From the NCBI RefSeq assembly GCF_000513295.1, contig NC_023065.1, forward strand, positions 3,270,501 through 3,334,500: a DNA stretch of 64,000 bases, written 5' to 3'. A program made the translations under genes and the position numbers. Shown one piece after another: positions 9,694-21,544 of this stretch (position 1 is the stretch's first letter; every line of letters starts with the position of its first letter). The DNA is from Magnetospirillum gryphiswaldense MSR-1 v2. GTDB taxonomy: Bacteria > Pseudomonadota > Alphaproteobacteria > Rhodospirillales > Magnetospirillaceae. The notes under the pieces were generated by a model. It worked only from the letters and a program-made list of their open reading frames with translations, was not told the DNA's origin and ran no database searches.

Positions 9694-11250
9694 TCAAGGC
9701 TGCTGGCGTTTGACCATGGCCTTGATCTCGCCCAAGCGCGCCGCCCCGGTCAGTTGCGCCAGCAGGGCGAACAGGACGATGCCGCCACCCACCAGGCCAG
9801 CCAGCCACAGGGCGCGCTGGCCTTGGCCGGAGGCGGCCATCAGCGGCTCCGCCCACCAGCCGGCGGTGCCCACAATCGCCGCCATCAAGACCGAGGCGCC
9901 AATGATGCGCGGCGCCTTGGTCCGCAGGCGGGCGTCCAGACGAAAGTAGCCGCGCTTTCTCAGCACCCAGGCCAGCAGACCGACATTGAGCCAGGCCGAC
10001 AAGGCGGTGGCCAGGGCGATGCCCACCTGGGCCAACCCCAACGGCCACAGCGCCAAGTTAAGCACGATATTGGCGATCATCGCCGCCGCCGCCAGCTTGA
10101 CCGGGGTGGCGGTGTCGTGCCGGGCGAAAAACGCCGGGGTCAGGCACTTAGCCAGCACATAGGCGGGCAGACCCAGGGAAAACGCTGCCAGCGCCCCGGC
10201 GGTGGCCTGGGTTTCCACTGTGCCGAAGGCGCCGCGCTGGAACAACACCATGACCAAGGGCACGGACAATACGGCGATGGCGGCCATGGCCGGCAGCGTC
10301 AGCAGCAGCGAGAATTCCAGGGCGCGGTTCTGGCTGTGATGGGCGGCCTCGTCATTGCCAGCGCGGATCTGGCGCGACAGGATGGGCAAAAGCGCGGTGC
10401 CGACGGCGATACCGACCACGCCCAAGGGCAATTGGTTGATGCGGTCGGCGTAATACAGGTAAGACACCGCCCCTTGCGCCATCATGGATGCGATCATGGT
10501 GTCGACCAGCAGGTTGACCTGATAGATGCCGGCGCCCATGGCACCGGGGACAATCCGTTTCATCAGCAAAACGACGTCCGCATCCAGATGCGGGCGGCGC
10601 CATGACAGCAGCCAGCCCTGGCTTTTGAGCGAATACACCAGCCACAGGAATTGCAAGATGCCGGCGATGGTGGTGCCGATGGCCAAGGCATGACCCGAGG
10701 TGGGGGTCAACGGCGTCAGGCCGATCAACGCCGCCATCAGCGTCAGGTTGAGCAAGATGGGGGTGGCAGCGGCGGCGGCGAAGCGCCCGACCGAGTTCAG
10801 CACCCCCGATTGCAGCGACACCAGGGAAATGAACAGAAGATAGGGAAAGGTGATGCGCGACAGCTCAGCCGCCAGTTCCATCTTGCCCGGCACGGCATCG
10901 AAGCCCGGGGCGAGGACATAGATGGCCCAGGGCATGACGATTTCCATCAGGGCGACGAAAGCGGTCAGGGCGACGGCCAACACCGCCAGGGCGTTCTCGG
11001 CGAAACGCTTGGCCGCGTGCTCGCCCTCTTGCTCCAGCTTGCCGGCGAACAGGGGGACGAAGGCGGCGTTGAAAGCGCCCTCGGCGAACAGCCGACGGAA
11101 CAGATTGGGGAATTTGAAGGCGACGAAGAAGCAATCGGCCACCAGCCCGGCGCCCAGGTAATTGGCGATCAGGATGTCGCGGGCGAAGCCGGTGATGCGG
11201 CTGCCCAGGGTGAAGCCGCCGACGGTGGCGATGGACCGGATCAGGTTCAT
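9694..11250 (-). CDS. murJ: Lipid II flippase MurJ (MviN)
   Basis: A 518-residue inner-membrane protein of the MOP exporter superfamily with about fourteen helices. It moves lipid II across the membrane for peptidoglycan synthesis. Diagnostic stretches are TLGSRITGFARDILIANYLG and FPNLFRRLFAEGAFNAAFVP at the N-terminus. Later ones are DRINQLPLGVVGIAVGTALL and the VMVLFQRGAF loop. The length matches the family. The gene begins four bases after the glnD stop, so the two are almost certainly cotranscribed. Confidence 0.97.
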   Translation of the reverse strand: MNLIRSIATVGGFTLGSRITGFARDILIANYLGAGLVADCFFVAFKFPNLFRRLFAEGAFNAAFVPLFAGKLEQEGEHAAKRFAENALAVLAVALTAFVALMEIVMPWAIYVLAPGFDAVPGKMELAAELSRITFPYLLFISLVSLQSGVLNSVGRFAAAAATPILLNLTLMAALIGLTPLTPTSGHALAIGTTIAGILQFLWLVYSLKSQGWLLSWRRPHLDADVVLLMKRIVPGAMGAGIYQVNLLVDTMIASMMAQGAVSYLYYADRINQLPLGVVGIAVGTALLPILSRQIRAGNDEAAHHSQNRALEFSLLLTLPAMAAIAVLSVPLVMVLFQRGAFGTVETQATAGALAAFSLGLPAYVLAKCLTPAFFARHDTATPVKLAAAAMIANIVLNLALWPLGLAQVGIALATALSAWLNVGLLAWVLRKRGYFRLDARLRTKAPRIIGASVLMAAIVGTAGWWAEPLMAASGQGQRALWLAGLVGGGIVLFALLAQLTGAARLGEIKAMVKRQQP

Positions 11251-11254
11251 GAAT

Positions 11255-14017
11255 TTACTGAGCCGCCGCCGCTTCGCTGTCCGCCGGATCGCGCAACGCC
11301 TTCAGCACGCCGTCGCGAATCTGTTCCAGCTTGCGCTCGTGCTGGACCTTCAGACCGAAGATGTCCTTGACGTAAAAGACGTCGACCACCCGCTCGCCAT
11401 AGGTGGAAATATGGGCCGAGGCGATCTGCAAGCCCAATTGGGTCATGGCGGCGGTCAGATCATAGAGCAGGCCGGGACGGTCGCGACCATTGACCTCGAT
11501 CAGGGTATGCGACGACGACGCCTTGTTGTCGATGATCACCCTGGGCGGCACCTTGAACACATGGGCGCGCGCCGGCAGCTTGCCCTTGCGCGCCGCCAGT
11601 TCCTTGTCCAGACGCATACGCCCCGACAGCACCTGTTCGATCACCGTCGACAGCTTGGCCAGTTTCGATGGGGTGTCGAAGGCGGCACCGTCGCTTTCCT
11701 GAATCCAGAAGCTGTCCAGCGCCATGCCGTTGGCCAAGGTAACGATCTTGGCGTCGACGATATTGGCCCCCGACACCGCCATGGCCCCGGCGATCTGCGA
11801 GAACAGGCCGGGATGGTCACTGGTATAGACGTTGATTTCAGTAACGGAACGGAATGAATCGATGCGCGATTCCACCGTCAGCGGTGCATGGCGTTGCTCG
11901 GCGTCACGCACCAGGCGGGCGTGATGGACATGGGTCCGGGTGTCGAAACTGGTCCAATAGGTGGGATAGCCGCGGGCCAGATGGGCGTCGATATCGGTCT
12001 GCGGCCAGCCACTGGCGATCAGTTCGCGGCTGACCGCCGCCTGCGCCGCCTTGACCCGGTGGTCGCGGGCGGCAGCCATGCCGCCCAGCATCAGTTCCTC
12101 GGACCGCTGATAAAGTTCGCGCAGCAGTCCGCCCTTCCAGCCGTTCCACACATTGGGGCCGACGGCGCGGATATCGGCCACGGTCAGGACCAGCAGCAGA
12201 CGCAGGCGTTCCGGGCTTTGCACCTTGGTGACGAAATCGGTGATGGTCTGCGGGTCATCGACGTCACGCTTGAAGGCGACCCGGCTCATGGTCAGATGCT
12301 CACGCACCAGCCAGGCCACCGTCTCGGTTTCCTCGTCGGTCAGACCGAAGCGGGGTCCCAGCTTCATGGCCACGTCGGCCCCCAGCACCGAATGGTCGCC
12401 ACCCCGGCCCTTGGCGATGTCGTGCAGCAGCACCGCCATGTACAACGCCTTCCTGGACGACACCTTGTGGATGATCTGGGTCGACAGCGGCGCTTCTTCC
12501 ACCAGAACACCCTGCTCGATGGCGTGCAGGATGCCGATGGCCTGGATGGTGTGCTCGTCCACCGTGTAGACATGGTACATGTCGTATTGCATCTGGGCGA
12601 CGACACGGCCGAAATCGGGGATGAAGCGGCTTAACACCCCGGCCTCGTTCATGTGCCTGAGAGCCACTTCCGGGTTCTTCTTGCTGGTCAGGATGGACAT
12701 GAACAGGGCGTTGGCCGCCTTGTCCTTGCGCAACGAGCCCACGTGCTTGAGATTGCGATGGACCAGATCAAGGGCATGTGGGTGGATATCGATGCCGTGT
12801 TCCAGCGAGGTGTGGAACAGCCGGATCATCGCCGCCGGATCCTTGGTGAACTGGTCGGGCGCCGACACGTTGAGACGGTCGCCGTCGATGACAAAGCCAT
12901 CGACATTGGATCGCTTCAGAAACAACAGCTTGCCCAGGCGCATGCGCGGCTTGCGCTTTTGCTGTTCCTCGGCCAGCGAACAGAACAGGCGGGTCAGATC
13001 GCCCACATCCTTGGCCACCAGGAAGAAATGCTTCATGAAGCGCTCGACACCACGGCTGCCGGCATGGTCGGTATAATTCATGCGGCTGGCGATTTCCTGC
13101 TGCACATCGAAGGTCAGGCGGTCCTCGGCCCGTTCGGTGACGTAATGCAGGTGGCAGCGCACCGTCCACAAAAAGGCCTGGGCCTTGGCGAAACGCTTGC
13201 ACGCCTCTTTCGAGATGATCCCCTGATCGACCAGATCGTTAATGCCGTCGACCCGATAGAGATAGCGCGCCAGCCAATAAAGCGTGTGCAGGTCACGCAG
13301 GCCGCCCTTGCCTTCCTTGACGTTGGGCTCGAGCACATAGCGGGTGTCGCCCATGTTGGCATGGCGGGCGTCACGCTCGGCCAGCTTGGCCTCGACGAAT
13401 TCCTCGCCGGTGCCGGCGATTATTTCATTAACGTAACGGTTCTTCAGGTCAAAATACAGATCCTGGTCGCCCCACAGCCAGCGCATTTCCAGCAGCGCCG
13501 TGCGGATGGTCAGGTCGGCCTTGGCCATGCGGATGCATTCATCGGCCGAGCGGGTGCTTTGCCCCACCTTCAGCCCCATGTCCCACAGCATGTAAAGGAC
13601 GTATTCCACCACCTGCTCGTGCCAGGGCGTGCGCTTGTAAGGCGTCAGGAACAAAAGATCGATGTCAGATTGCGGCGAAAGCTCGCCCCGGCCATAGCCG
13701 CCGACAGCGACCAGGCTCATGGCCTCGCCGCTGGTGCGGATGTTTTGCGGCAATTCATGGCCGGCGGCGAAATCGTGGACGATGCGCACCAGCTGATCGA
13801 TGAGGAAGCAGTTTTCCCGCACCGTCTGGGTGCCGTCGCCATGCTGATCGAAACGGCGGCGCACCTCGATGCGGCCCAGGTTCAGTGCCTCCTTGAACAC
13901 CGCCAGGACGCCGGCCCGGCGCTTCATCTTGTTGAGGTCCGATCCCGCCAGCTCGGTCAGCCGGGCCATGACGGCGCGGCGGTCGATGATGTCGCGTTGA
14001 CGGTGGATCTTGGTCAT
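11255..14017 (-). CDS. glnD: [Protein-PII] uridylyltransferase/uridylyl-removing enzyme
   Basis: A 920-residue bifunctional nitrogen sensor that uridylylates and deuridylylates PII proteins according to glutamine level. The nucleotidyltransferase motif GGYGRGELSPQSDIDLLFL spans residues 106-124. A central HD domain contains LLHDIAKGRGGDHSVLGADV. Two C-terminal ACT domains follow, seen at NVYTSDHPGLFSQIAGAMAV and NGRDRPGLLYDLTAAMTQLG. All domains appear intact and the length is typical. In diazotrophic Rhodospirillales this enzyme also feeds nitrogenase regulation, though no nif gene is present here. Gene order with mutS and murJ is ancestral-looking. Confidence 0.98.
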   Translation of the reverse strand: MTKIHRQRDIIDRRAVMARLTELAGSDLNKMKRRAGVLAVFKEALNLGRIEVRRRFDQHGDGTQTVRENCFLIDQLVRIVHDFAAGHELPQNIRTSGEAMSLVAVGGYGRGELSPQSDIDLLFLTPYKRTPWHEQVVEYVLYMLWDMGLKVGQSTRSADECIRMAKADLTIRTALLEMRWLWGDQDLYFDLKNRYVNEIIAGTGEEFVEAKLAERDARHANMGDTRYVLEPNVKEGKGGLRDLHTLYWLARYLYRVDGINDLVDQGIISKEACKRFAKAQAFLWTVRCHLHYVTERAEDRLTFDVQQEIASRMNYTDHAGSRGVERFMKHFFLVAKDVGDLTRLFCSLAEEQQKRKPRMRLGKLLFLKRSNVDGFVIDGDRLNVSAPDQFTKDPAAMIRLFHTSLEHGIDIHPHALDLVHRNLKHVGSLRKDKAANALFMSILTSKKNPEVALRHMNEAGVLSRFIPDFGRVVAQMQYDMYHVYTVDEHTIQAIGILHAIEQGVLVEEAPLSTQIIHKVSSRKALYMAVLLHDIAKGRGGDHSVLGADVAMKLGPRFGLTDEETETVAWLVREHLTMSRVAFKRDVDDPQTITDFVTKVQSPERLRLLLVLTVADIRAVGPNVWNGWKGGLLRELYQRSEELMLGGMAAARDHRVKAAQAAVSRELIASGWPQTDIDAHLARGYPTYWTSFDTRTHVHHARLVRDAEQRHAPLTVESRIDSFRSVTEINVYTSDHPGLFSQIAGAMAVSGANIVDAKIVTLANGMALDSFWIQESDGAAFDTPSKLAKLSTVIEQVLSGRMRLDKELAARKGKLPARAHVFKVPPRVIIDNKASSSHTLIEVNGRDRPGLLYDLTAAMTQLGLQIASAHISTYGERVVDVFYVKDIFGLKVQHERKLEQIRDGVLKALRDPADSEAAAAQ

Positions 14018-14118
14018 GAACGGGTACCGGAACCGGAGAAACAGGATGCGGAGTATAGGCGCGGCAAACCAAGGCTTTCCAGACGTTTCGCCACTGCCAC
14101 CCGCTTGGGCAGCCTTGC

Positions 14119-14205
14119 CTAAGAGTTACGCAAGTTTCGCAGGATCAGCCACAGCAACAAGGCGGGAATGCCGATTTCCAGCCCGATCAGCAGATATTGT
14201 CCCAT
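14119..14205 (-). CDS. 28-residue single-helix membrane microprotein (putative)
   Basis: A very short reading frame begins with ATG overlapping the mutS stop by one base (TGATG) and ends with TAG. It encodes 28 residues that start [20 protein letters not shown] and end with a basic ILRNLRNS tail. This is one strongly hydrophobic helix followed by positive charges, the usual shape of a bacterial membrane microprotein with a cytoplasmic C-terminus. The overlap suggests translational reinitiation from mutS. I do not recognise the protein. Conservation in relatives would be the deciding evidence, so existence is only moderately supported. Confidence 0.5.
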   Translation of the reverse strand: MGQYLLIGLEIGIPALLLWLILRNLRNS

Positions 14206-16850
14206 CACAGTAACCGTTTCAGGTCGTAAAGCAGATCCAGGGCTTGGCGCGGACTGAGCTCGTCTGGATTGATTTCCTTCAGCTTTTCCGCCAGCGGCGA
14301 CGGCTCCGCCGCCACACTCTCCTTGGGCTTGGGTTTGGCCAGGGCGGCGAACAGCGGCAAATCATCGGCCAATTTGGCCACGGCGCTACCCTGTTCGCCC
14401 TTTTCCAGAGCCGACAAGACTTCTTCCGCTCGCGCAACGACGGCTGGCGGCAGCCCGGCCAGCCGGCCCACATGAATGCCGTACGAGCGGTCGGCGGCGC
14501 CTTGCGCCACTTCGTGCAGGAAGACCACGTCGCCTTGCCATTCCTTCACCCGCATCTGCCGGCATGACAGATCCTTCAGCCGCCCCGACAGGCTGGTCAG
14601 CTCGTGGTAATGGGTGGCGAACAGGGCACGGCACCTGTTCACCTCGTGCAGATGCTCGACCACCGACCAGGCGATGGAGAGACCGTCGAAAGTGGCGGTG
14701 CCGCGCCCGATCTCGTCCAAAATCACCAGGGCGCGCGGGCCGGACTGGTTGAGGATGGCGGCGGTTTCCACCATTTCCACCATGAAGGTGGACCGCCCCC
14801 GCGCCAGATCGTCGGCGGCGCCGACGCGGGAAAACAAACGGTCGACCACGCCGATACGGGCGGCCCGGGCCGGGACGAAGGCGCCCATCTGCGCCAGGAT
14901 GGCGATGACCGCGTTCTGGCGCAGGAAGGTGGATTTACCGGCCATGTTGGGGCCGGTGATCAGCCACAGGCGGTTACCCGCCGACAGATCGCAATCATTG
15001 GCGACGAAGGCGCTGTGGTTGACCGCACGCAAGGCGGCTTCCACCACCGGATGACGGCCCCCGTCGATGACGAAGGCATGACTGTCGTCGACCACGGGCC
15101 GTGCCCAGTTTTCCGCCGACGCCAGTTCGGCCAGGGCCGCAGCCACGTCGAGGGCGGCCAGGCTGGCGGCGGCACCAGCGATGTCATGGGCGCGCCCGGT
15201 AACCTCGCCCACCAATTGGCTGAACAAGTGCTGTTCCATGGCCAAGGCACGATCGGCGGCACCGGTCAGCTTGCCGGCCAGTTCGATCAGTTCGGTGGTG
15301 GTGTAGCGCGCCGCATTGGCCATGGTCTGGCGGTGGATGAAATTTTCATCCAGCTTGTCCGCCTGCTTGGCCGGCACCTCGATATGATGGCCGATGATGT
15401 TGTTGTGGCGGATTTTCAGGGCCTGGATGCCAGTTTCCTCGGCATAGCGCCGTTCCAACCGCATCAGATGAGCGTTGCCCTCGGCCTTCAGGCTTTTCAG
15501 TTCATCCAGGCCGGCATGGAACTCGGGGCGGATGAAGCCGCCGTCGCGGGCGAGAAGCGGCAATTCCTCGGCCAAGGCGCGGGTCAGGATGTCGACCAGG
15601 GTGGAATGTTCCCCCAATCCCTGGGTCGCTTGGGCAATGGCCGGCGGCGGCGCATCCAGGGCCGGCCGCGCGATCAGACCGCGCAAGGACGGGATTTCCG
15701 CCAGGGCGTCGCGGATGGCGGCCAGATCGCGTGGACCGCCGCGCCCCAGGCTCAGGCGCGACAGGGCGCGCTCGATGTCGGGGCAGCGCTTCAGGGCGGC
15801 GCGCACAGCCTCGCGCACGTCTTCATGCTCGACGAAGAAGGCCACCGCGTCCAGGCGGCGATCGATGGCCGCCGGATCGGTCAAGGGTGCGGCCAGATGT
15901 GCCGCCAGCAGCCGCGCCCCCGCCCCGGTCACCGTGCGGTCGATGGTCGCCAGCAGCGATCCCTTGCGCTCGCCGGTCAGGGTTTCCGCCAGTTCCAGGT
16001 TGCGGCGGGTGGCGCCGTCGATTTCCATCACCGCGCCCTGGGCCAGACGCTGCGGCGGGTTGAGACGCGGCAGCTTGCCCTTTTGCGTCAGCTCGATGTA
16101 ATCGACCAGGGCGCCGCCGGCGGCCAGCTCGGCCCGACCGAAGGCACCGAAAGCGTCAAGAGCGCCGACACCATACAAGGCCTCAAGCCGCCTGCGGGAA
16201 TTTTCGGAATCGAAACGGACGCTGGGCAGCGGCGTCAGGATGGTTTTCCATTCGCTCCACGCCTCAAGCAGGTCCGGTTGGTTGAGCAGCCGTTCGGGCA
16301 CCAGCAATTCGCCCGGATCAAGCCGGGCCAGGGCGGCGGACAGCAGGGGCGGGACCAAGGGCTGCATGGCGAAATCGCCGGTGGAGACATCGACCCAGGC
16401 CAGCCCCAACCCGCCGCCCGCCTCGGCCAATGCGGCCAGATAATTGTGTGACCGGGCATCGAGCAGATTGTCCTCGGTCAGGGTACCGGCGGTGATGACG
16501 CGGACCACGTCGCGCGACACCACCGATTTGGCGCCGCGCTTCTTCGCTTCCGCCGGGTCTTCGGTCTGTTCGCCGATGGCCACCTTGTAGCCGGCGCGCA
16601 CCAGCCGCGACAGATAGGCCTCGTACGACCGTACCGGCACGCCGCACATGGCGATGTCCTCGCCCAGATGCTTGCCGCGCTTGGTCAGTGCGATGTCCAG
16701 GGCCGCCGCCGCCTTGACCGCGTCGTCAAAGAACAATTCGTAGAAATCGCCCATGCGATAGAACAGCAGGCAATCGGGATGGGCGTGCTTGATGGCCAGA
16801 TATTGGGCCATCATCGGCGTGGCATCGGCGGGGATGGTCGGTTCGGTCAC
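14205..16850 (-). CDS. mutS: DNA mismatch repair protein MutS
   Basis: An 881-residue ATPase that recognises base mismatches. The N-terminal mismatch-binding segment [15 protein letters not shown] holds the conserved Phe-x-Glu. The clamp and lever domains follow. The C-terminal ATPase has the P-loop [15 protein letters not shown], the Walker [16 protein letters not shown] and the FATHYHEL switch. I place the start at GTG 16850, giving the family N-terminus [20 protein letters not shown]; the next candidate is an internal ATG twelve codons later. The open frame runs upstream without a plausible start and overlaps a divergent gene. No strong ribosome-binding site precedes the GTG. Confidence 0.96.
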   Translation of the reverse strand: MTEPTIPADATPMMAQYLAIKHAHPDCLLFYRMGDFYELFFDDAVKAAAALDIALTKRGKHLGEDIAMCGVPVRSYEAYLSRLVRAGYKVAIGEQTEDPAEAKKRGAKSVVSRDVVRVITAGTLTEDNLLDARSHNYLAALAEAGGGLGLAWVDVSTGDFAMQPLVPPLLSAALARLDPGELLVPERLLNQPDLLEAWSEWKTILTPLPSVRFDSENSRRRLEALYGVGALDAFGAFGRAELAAGGALVDYIELTQKGKLPRLNPPQRLAQGAVMEIDGATRRNLELAETLTGERKGSLLATIDRTVTGAGARLLAAHLAAPLTDPAAIDRRLDAVAFFVEHEDVREAVRAALKRCPDIERALSRLSLGRGGPRDLAAIRDALAEIPSLRGLIARPALDAPPPAIAQATQGLGEHSTLVDILTRALAEELPLLARDGGFIRPEFHAGLDELKSLKAEGNAHLMRLERRYAEETGIQALKIRHNNIIGHHIEVPAKQADKLDENFIHRQTMANAARYTTTELIELAGKLTGAADRALAMEQHLFSQLVGEVTGRAHDIAGAAASLAALDVAAALAELASAENWARPVVDDSHAFVIDGGRHPVVEAALRAVNHSAFVANDCDLSAGNRLWLITGPNMAGKSTFLRQNAVIAILAQMGAFVPARAARIGVVDRLFSRVGAADDLARGRSTFMVEMVETAAILNQSGPRALVILDEIGRGTATFDGLSIAWSVVEHLHEVNRCRALFATHYHELTSLSGRLKDLSCRQMRVKEWQGDVVFLHEVAQGAADRSYGIHVGRLAGLPPAVVARAEEVLSALEKGEQGSAVAKLADDLPLFAALAKPKPKESVAAEPSPLAEKLKEINPDELSPRQALDLLYDLKRLL

Positions 16851-16982
16851 GGCATGCAGGTCCGGTTGGGCGGCGGATCGGGCAAGGTAGCATGCTGGTG
16901 CCGGTGCGCAACCCCTGCCCCCTATGCAAGCGCGTGGCGATGGCGCACAATACCTGCCCCCAATACTGATCAGGAGGGGTCT

Positions 16983-17483
16983 TTGACCGCCACCGACACC
17001 CATGCCCCTATCGCCCGCGAAGTGGTGGGAACCTTTGCCGACCGCGCCCATTTCCAGGCTGCTGTCGATCGCTTGCTGGCCAATGGTTTCAACCGTTCCG
17101 ATTTGTCGGTGCTGTCGTCGCACCATTCGCTGGATGCGGCGCAGCCGCCGACCAAGTGGAAGGACGCCCTGGTCGCCGTCGCCGGCGACATCAAGTATGA
17201 AGGCCCGCTGGTCGCCGCCGGGTTGATCGCCCTGGCCTCGGGTCCGGTGGGCGTGGCCATCGCCGGCATCATTGCCGCCGGAATCGGCGGCATCGCTGTC
17301 AAAGAAGTGCTGGACGAAGTCTCGGCCCTGCCCGATTCGGAAGATTTCGAGCGCGCCCTGATCGCCGGCGCCGTCATCTTGTGGGTGCTCGCCATCGACC
17401 AATTGGCCGAAGAGAAAGCCAAGCGCGCCTTGGCCGAAACCGGGGGCGCCAATATCCACGTGTTCAACCGCAAGGGCCGCTGA
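16983..17483 (+). CDS. Small glycine-zipper membrane-associated protein, function unknown
   Basis: A 166-residue protein. The TTG start is chosen because AGGAGG sits five bases upstream and no ATG is available. Residues 13-45 ([20 protein letters not shown] and on) resemble the N-terminal domain of general stress protein 17M/DUF1269-like proteins. Residues 75-110 form a Gly/Ala-rich zipper ([20 protein letters not shown]) likely to enter or associate with the membrane. A second hydrophobic stretch, [12 protein letters not shown], follows. It lies between divergent mutS and downstream maeB. A stress-related role is a guess from the weak domain similarity. Confidence 0.75.
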   Translation: MTATDTHAPIAREVVGTFADRAHFQAAVDRLLANGFNRSDLSVLSSHHSLDAAQPPTKWKDALVAVAGDIKYEGPLVAAGLIALASGPVGVAIAGIIAAGIGGIAVKEVLDEVSALPDSEDFERALIAGAVILWVLAIDQLAEEKAKRALAETGGANIHVFNRKGR

Positions 17484-17521
17484 ACAGGCCCCGATCCGTA
17501 CTTCAGGAACGTCCACCGATC

Positions 17522-19813
17522 ATGACCGATTCGTCCGCCAACCGTAATGAATCCAGCGCCCAATCGACGCTGGAGCGCGAAACCCTGCTGATGCATGCCT
17601 CGGGCCGTCCCGGCAAGATCGAGGTGGTGCCGACCAAGCCGATGACCACCCAGCGCGATCTGTCGCTGGCCTATTCACCGGGCGTCGCCTTTCCCTGCCT
17701 GCATATCGCCCGCGACCCGTCGCTGGCCTATGATTACACGGCCAAGGGCAATCTGGTGGCGGTGATCTCCAACGGCACCGCCGTTCTGGGCTTGGGCGAT
17801 CTGGGGGCGTTGGCCGGCAAGCCGGTGATGGAAGGCAAGGCGGTTCTGTTCAAGCGTTTCGCCGACGTCGACGCCATCGATCTCGAGGTCGATACCCGCG
17901 ACGTGGACGAGTTCGTCAATTGCGTCCGCTTCCTGGGGCCGACCTTCGGCGGCATCAACCTGGAGGACATCAAGGCGCCGGAATGCTTCATCATCGAAAG
18001 CCGGCTGCGCGAGATCATGGATATTCCGGTCTTCCATGACGACCAGCACGGCACCGCCATCATCGCCGCCGCCGGCCTGCTGAACGCCCTTGATCTGACC
18101 GGGCGGGCGCTGGCCGACACCAAGATTGTCGTCAACGGTGCCGGCGCCGCCGCCATCGCCTGCGTCGAGCTGATCAAGGCCATGGGCATCCGTCACGAAA
18201 ACGTGTTGCTGTGCGACACCAAGGGCGTCATCTACCAGGGCCGGACCCAGGGCATGAACCAGTGGAAGTCGGCCCATGCGGTGCCCACCGATGCCCGTAC
18301 CCTGGAACAGGCCATGGTCGGTGCCGACGTGTTCATGGGGCTGTCGGCCAAGGGCGCGGTGACGCCCGAGATGGTGGCGTCCATGGCGGCGCGGCCGATT
18401 ATCTTCGCCATGGCTAATCCCGACCCGGAAATCACCCCGGAAGAGGTGCGCCAGGTCCGCACCGACGCCATCGTCGCCACCGGGCGCTCGGATTATCCCA
18501 ACCAGATCAATAATGTGCTGGGCTTCCCCTATATCTTCCGCGGCGCCCTCGACGTCCGTGCGCGGACCATCAACGAAGCCATGAAGGTGGCGGCGGCCCG
18601 CGCCATCGCCCAATTGGCGCGCGAGGACGTGCCCGACGAAGTGGACGCGGCTTACGCCGGGCGCCGGCTTCGTTTCGGTCCCGAATATATTATCCCGGTG
18701 CCGTTCGACCCGCGCCTGATCGCCACCATCCCGCCGGCGGTGGCCAAGGCCGCCATGGACTCGGGGGTGGCGCAAAAGCCGATCATCGACATGGAAGCCT
18801 ATGGCAAGCAGCTTTCCGCCCGCCTCGACCCCATGGCGGCCAGCCTGCAAACCATTTCCGAGAAGGTCCGCGCCCATCCCCAGCGCGTCGTCTTCGCCGA
18901 GGGCGAAGAGGAAAAGACCATCCGTGCCGCCCTCGCCTTCCGTAACGCCGGTTACGGCACGCCGCTGCTGCTGGGGCGCGAGGAGCAAATCCACGAAACG
19001 CTGAAGGCCAGCGGCCTGCCCGGTCTGGAAGGCATGGAAATCGTCAATGCCCGCCTGTCCGACCGGCGCGAGCATTACACCGAGGTGCTGTACCGGCGCC
19101 TGCAACGCCAGGGTCTGCTGATGCGCGACGTGCAGCGTCTGGTCAACCAGGAACGCAACATCTTCGGCGCCCTGATGGTGTGCGAAGGCGACGCCGACGC
19201 CATGGTCACCGGCCTGACTCGCAATTACTGGCAGGCCTTCGACGAGATCAAGCGGGTGGTCGACCCCGCCCCGGGCGAGGTGCTGCTGGGCCTGACCATG
19301 CTGATCGCCAGGGGCCACACGGTGTTTTTGGCCGACACCACCGTGCACGAGACGCCAACCCCCGAGCAACTGGCCGACATCGCCCAGCAAAGCGCGGCCA
19401 AGGCCCGGCAAATGGGGCACGAGCCCCGCGTCGCCTTGCTGTCTTATTCCAATTTCGGCAATCCGGCCTCCAATCCGTCGGAACGGGTGCGCGAGGCGGT
19501 GGCCATCTTGGATTCGCGCCGTGTCGATTTTGAATACGATGGCGAAATGGCCGCCGACGTGGCGCTGGACCCGACGCTTCTCAAACTTTATCCGTTCTGC
19601 CGCCTGTCGGGGCCGGCCAATGTGCTGGTCATGCCCGGCCTGCATTCGGCCAATATCAGCGCCAAGCTGATGCAGAAGCTGGGCGGCGGCACCGTCATCG
19701 GCCCCATCCTGATGGGGTTGGACCAGCCGATCCAGATCACCTCCATGGACGCCACCGTCAACGACATCGTCAACATGGCGGTGCTCGCCTGTTACGATGC
19801 CATGAGAAGTTAA
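17522..19813 (+). CDS. maeB: NADP-dependent malic enzyme with phosphotransacetylase-like C-terminus
   Basis: A 763-residue fusion enzyme that oxidatively decarboxylates malate to pyruvate with NADP. The N-terminal malic domain shows [12 protein letters not shown] and the metal and substrate site [11 protein letters not shown]. The NAD(P)-binding motif is [20 protein letters not shown]. From about residue 430 a phosphotransacetylase-like domain begins with [20 protein letters not shown]. In this family that domain is regulatory, responding to acetyl-CoA, rather than catalytic. The ATG at 17522 agrees with the family start. A terminator follows directly after the stop, so the gene probably ends its transcript. 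Confidence 0.96.
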   Translation: MTDSSANRNESSAQSTLERETLLMHASGRPGKIEVVPTKPMTTQRDLSLAYSPGVAFPCLHIARDPSLAYDYTAKGNLVAVISNGTAVLGLGDLGALAGKPVMEGKAVLFKRFADVDAIDLEVDTRDVDEFVNCVRFLGPTFGGINLEDIKAPECFIIESRLREIMDIPVFHDDQHGTAIIAAAGLLNALDLTGRALADTKIVVNGAGAAAIACVELIKAMGIRHENVLLCDTKGVIYQGRTQGMNQWKSAHAVPTDARTLEQAMVGADVFMGLSAKGAVTPEMVASMAARPIIFAMANPDPEITPEEVRQVRTDAIVATGRSDYPNQINNVLGFPYIFRGALDVRARTINEAMKVAAARAIAQLAREDVPDEVDAAYAGRRLRFGPEYIIPVPFDPRLIATIPPAVAKAAMDSGVAQKPIIDMEAYGKQLSARLDPMAASLQTISEKVRAHPQRVVFAEGEEEKTIRAALAFRNAGYGTPLLLGREEQIHETLKASGLPGLEGMEIVNARLSDRREHYTEVLYRRLQRQGLLMRDVQRLVNQERNIFGALMVCEGDADAMVTGLTRNYWQAFDEIKRVVDPAPGEVLLGLTMLIARGHTVFLADTTVHETPTPEQLADIAQQSAAKARQMGHEPRVALLSYSNFGNPASNPSERVREAVAILDSRRVDFEYDGEMAADVALDPTLLKLYPFCRLSGPANVLVMPGLHSANISAKLMQKLGGGTVIGPILMGLDQPIQITSMDATVNDIVNMAVLACYDAMRS

Positions 19814-19825
19814 TCAAACCGGACC

Positions 19826-19858
19826 GGACGGCCTGCTATGCTGGTCGTCCGTTTTTTT
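19826..19858 (+). terminator. Rho-independent terminator after maeB
   Basis: An eight-base-pair stem GGACGGCC/GGTCGTCC (one G-T pair) with a nine-base loop is followed by a run of seven T residues. It sits 12 bases after the maeB stop and only 10 bases before the phoR start. phoR therefore needs its own promoter inside or just upstream of this region, or depends on readthrough. Confidence 0.85.
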
Positions 19859-19868
19859 GGAAGGGCGC

Positions 19869-21320
<1,452 letters not shown>

Positions 21321-21544
21321 CACTGGCAGCCGCCACACTGATACACAACCGGCGCCTCGATGCGGGCCAAATTCATGTTGTGGATCATTTTGCGGCCGCA
21401 ATGACCACAGAAATAATCGTCGCCACCCTTGCCCACCGTGGACACCCCGGTGTTGAAGACGGTGCGTCCCTCGATCTGGTATTCCTGGATGGGGATCATC
21501 ATGCGTTCGATCATTTGGGCATATCCTCGGGCAAACGAAGTTTT

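Noticed and set aside
12653-14122. A 489-codon plus-strand frame opposite glnD
   Set aside because: glnD on the minus strand has all expected domains. The antisense product shows only compositional bias.
16851-17516. Extension of mutS by about 220 codons upstream
   Set aside because: The extra frame is antisense to the small glycine-zipper gene and contains no MutS sequence. The family N-terminus begins at GTG 16850.
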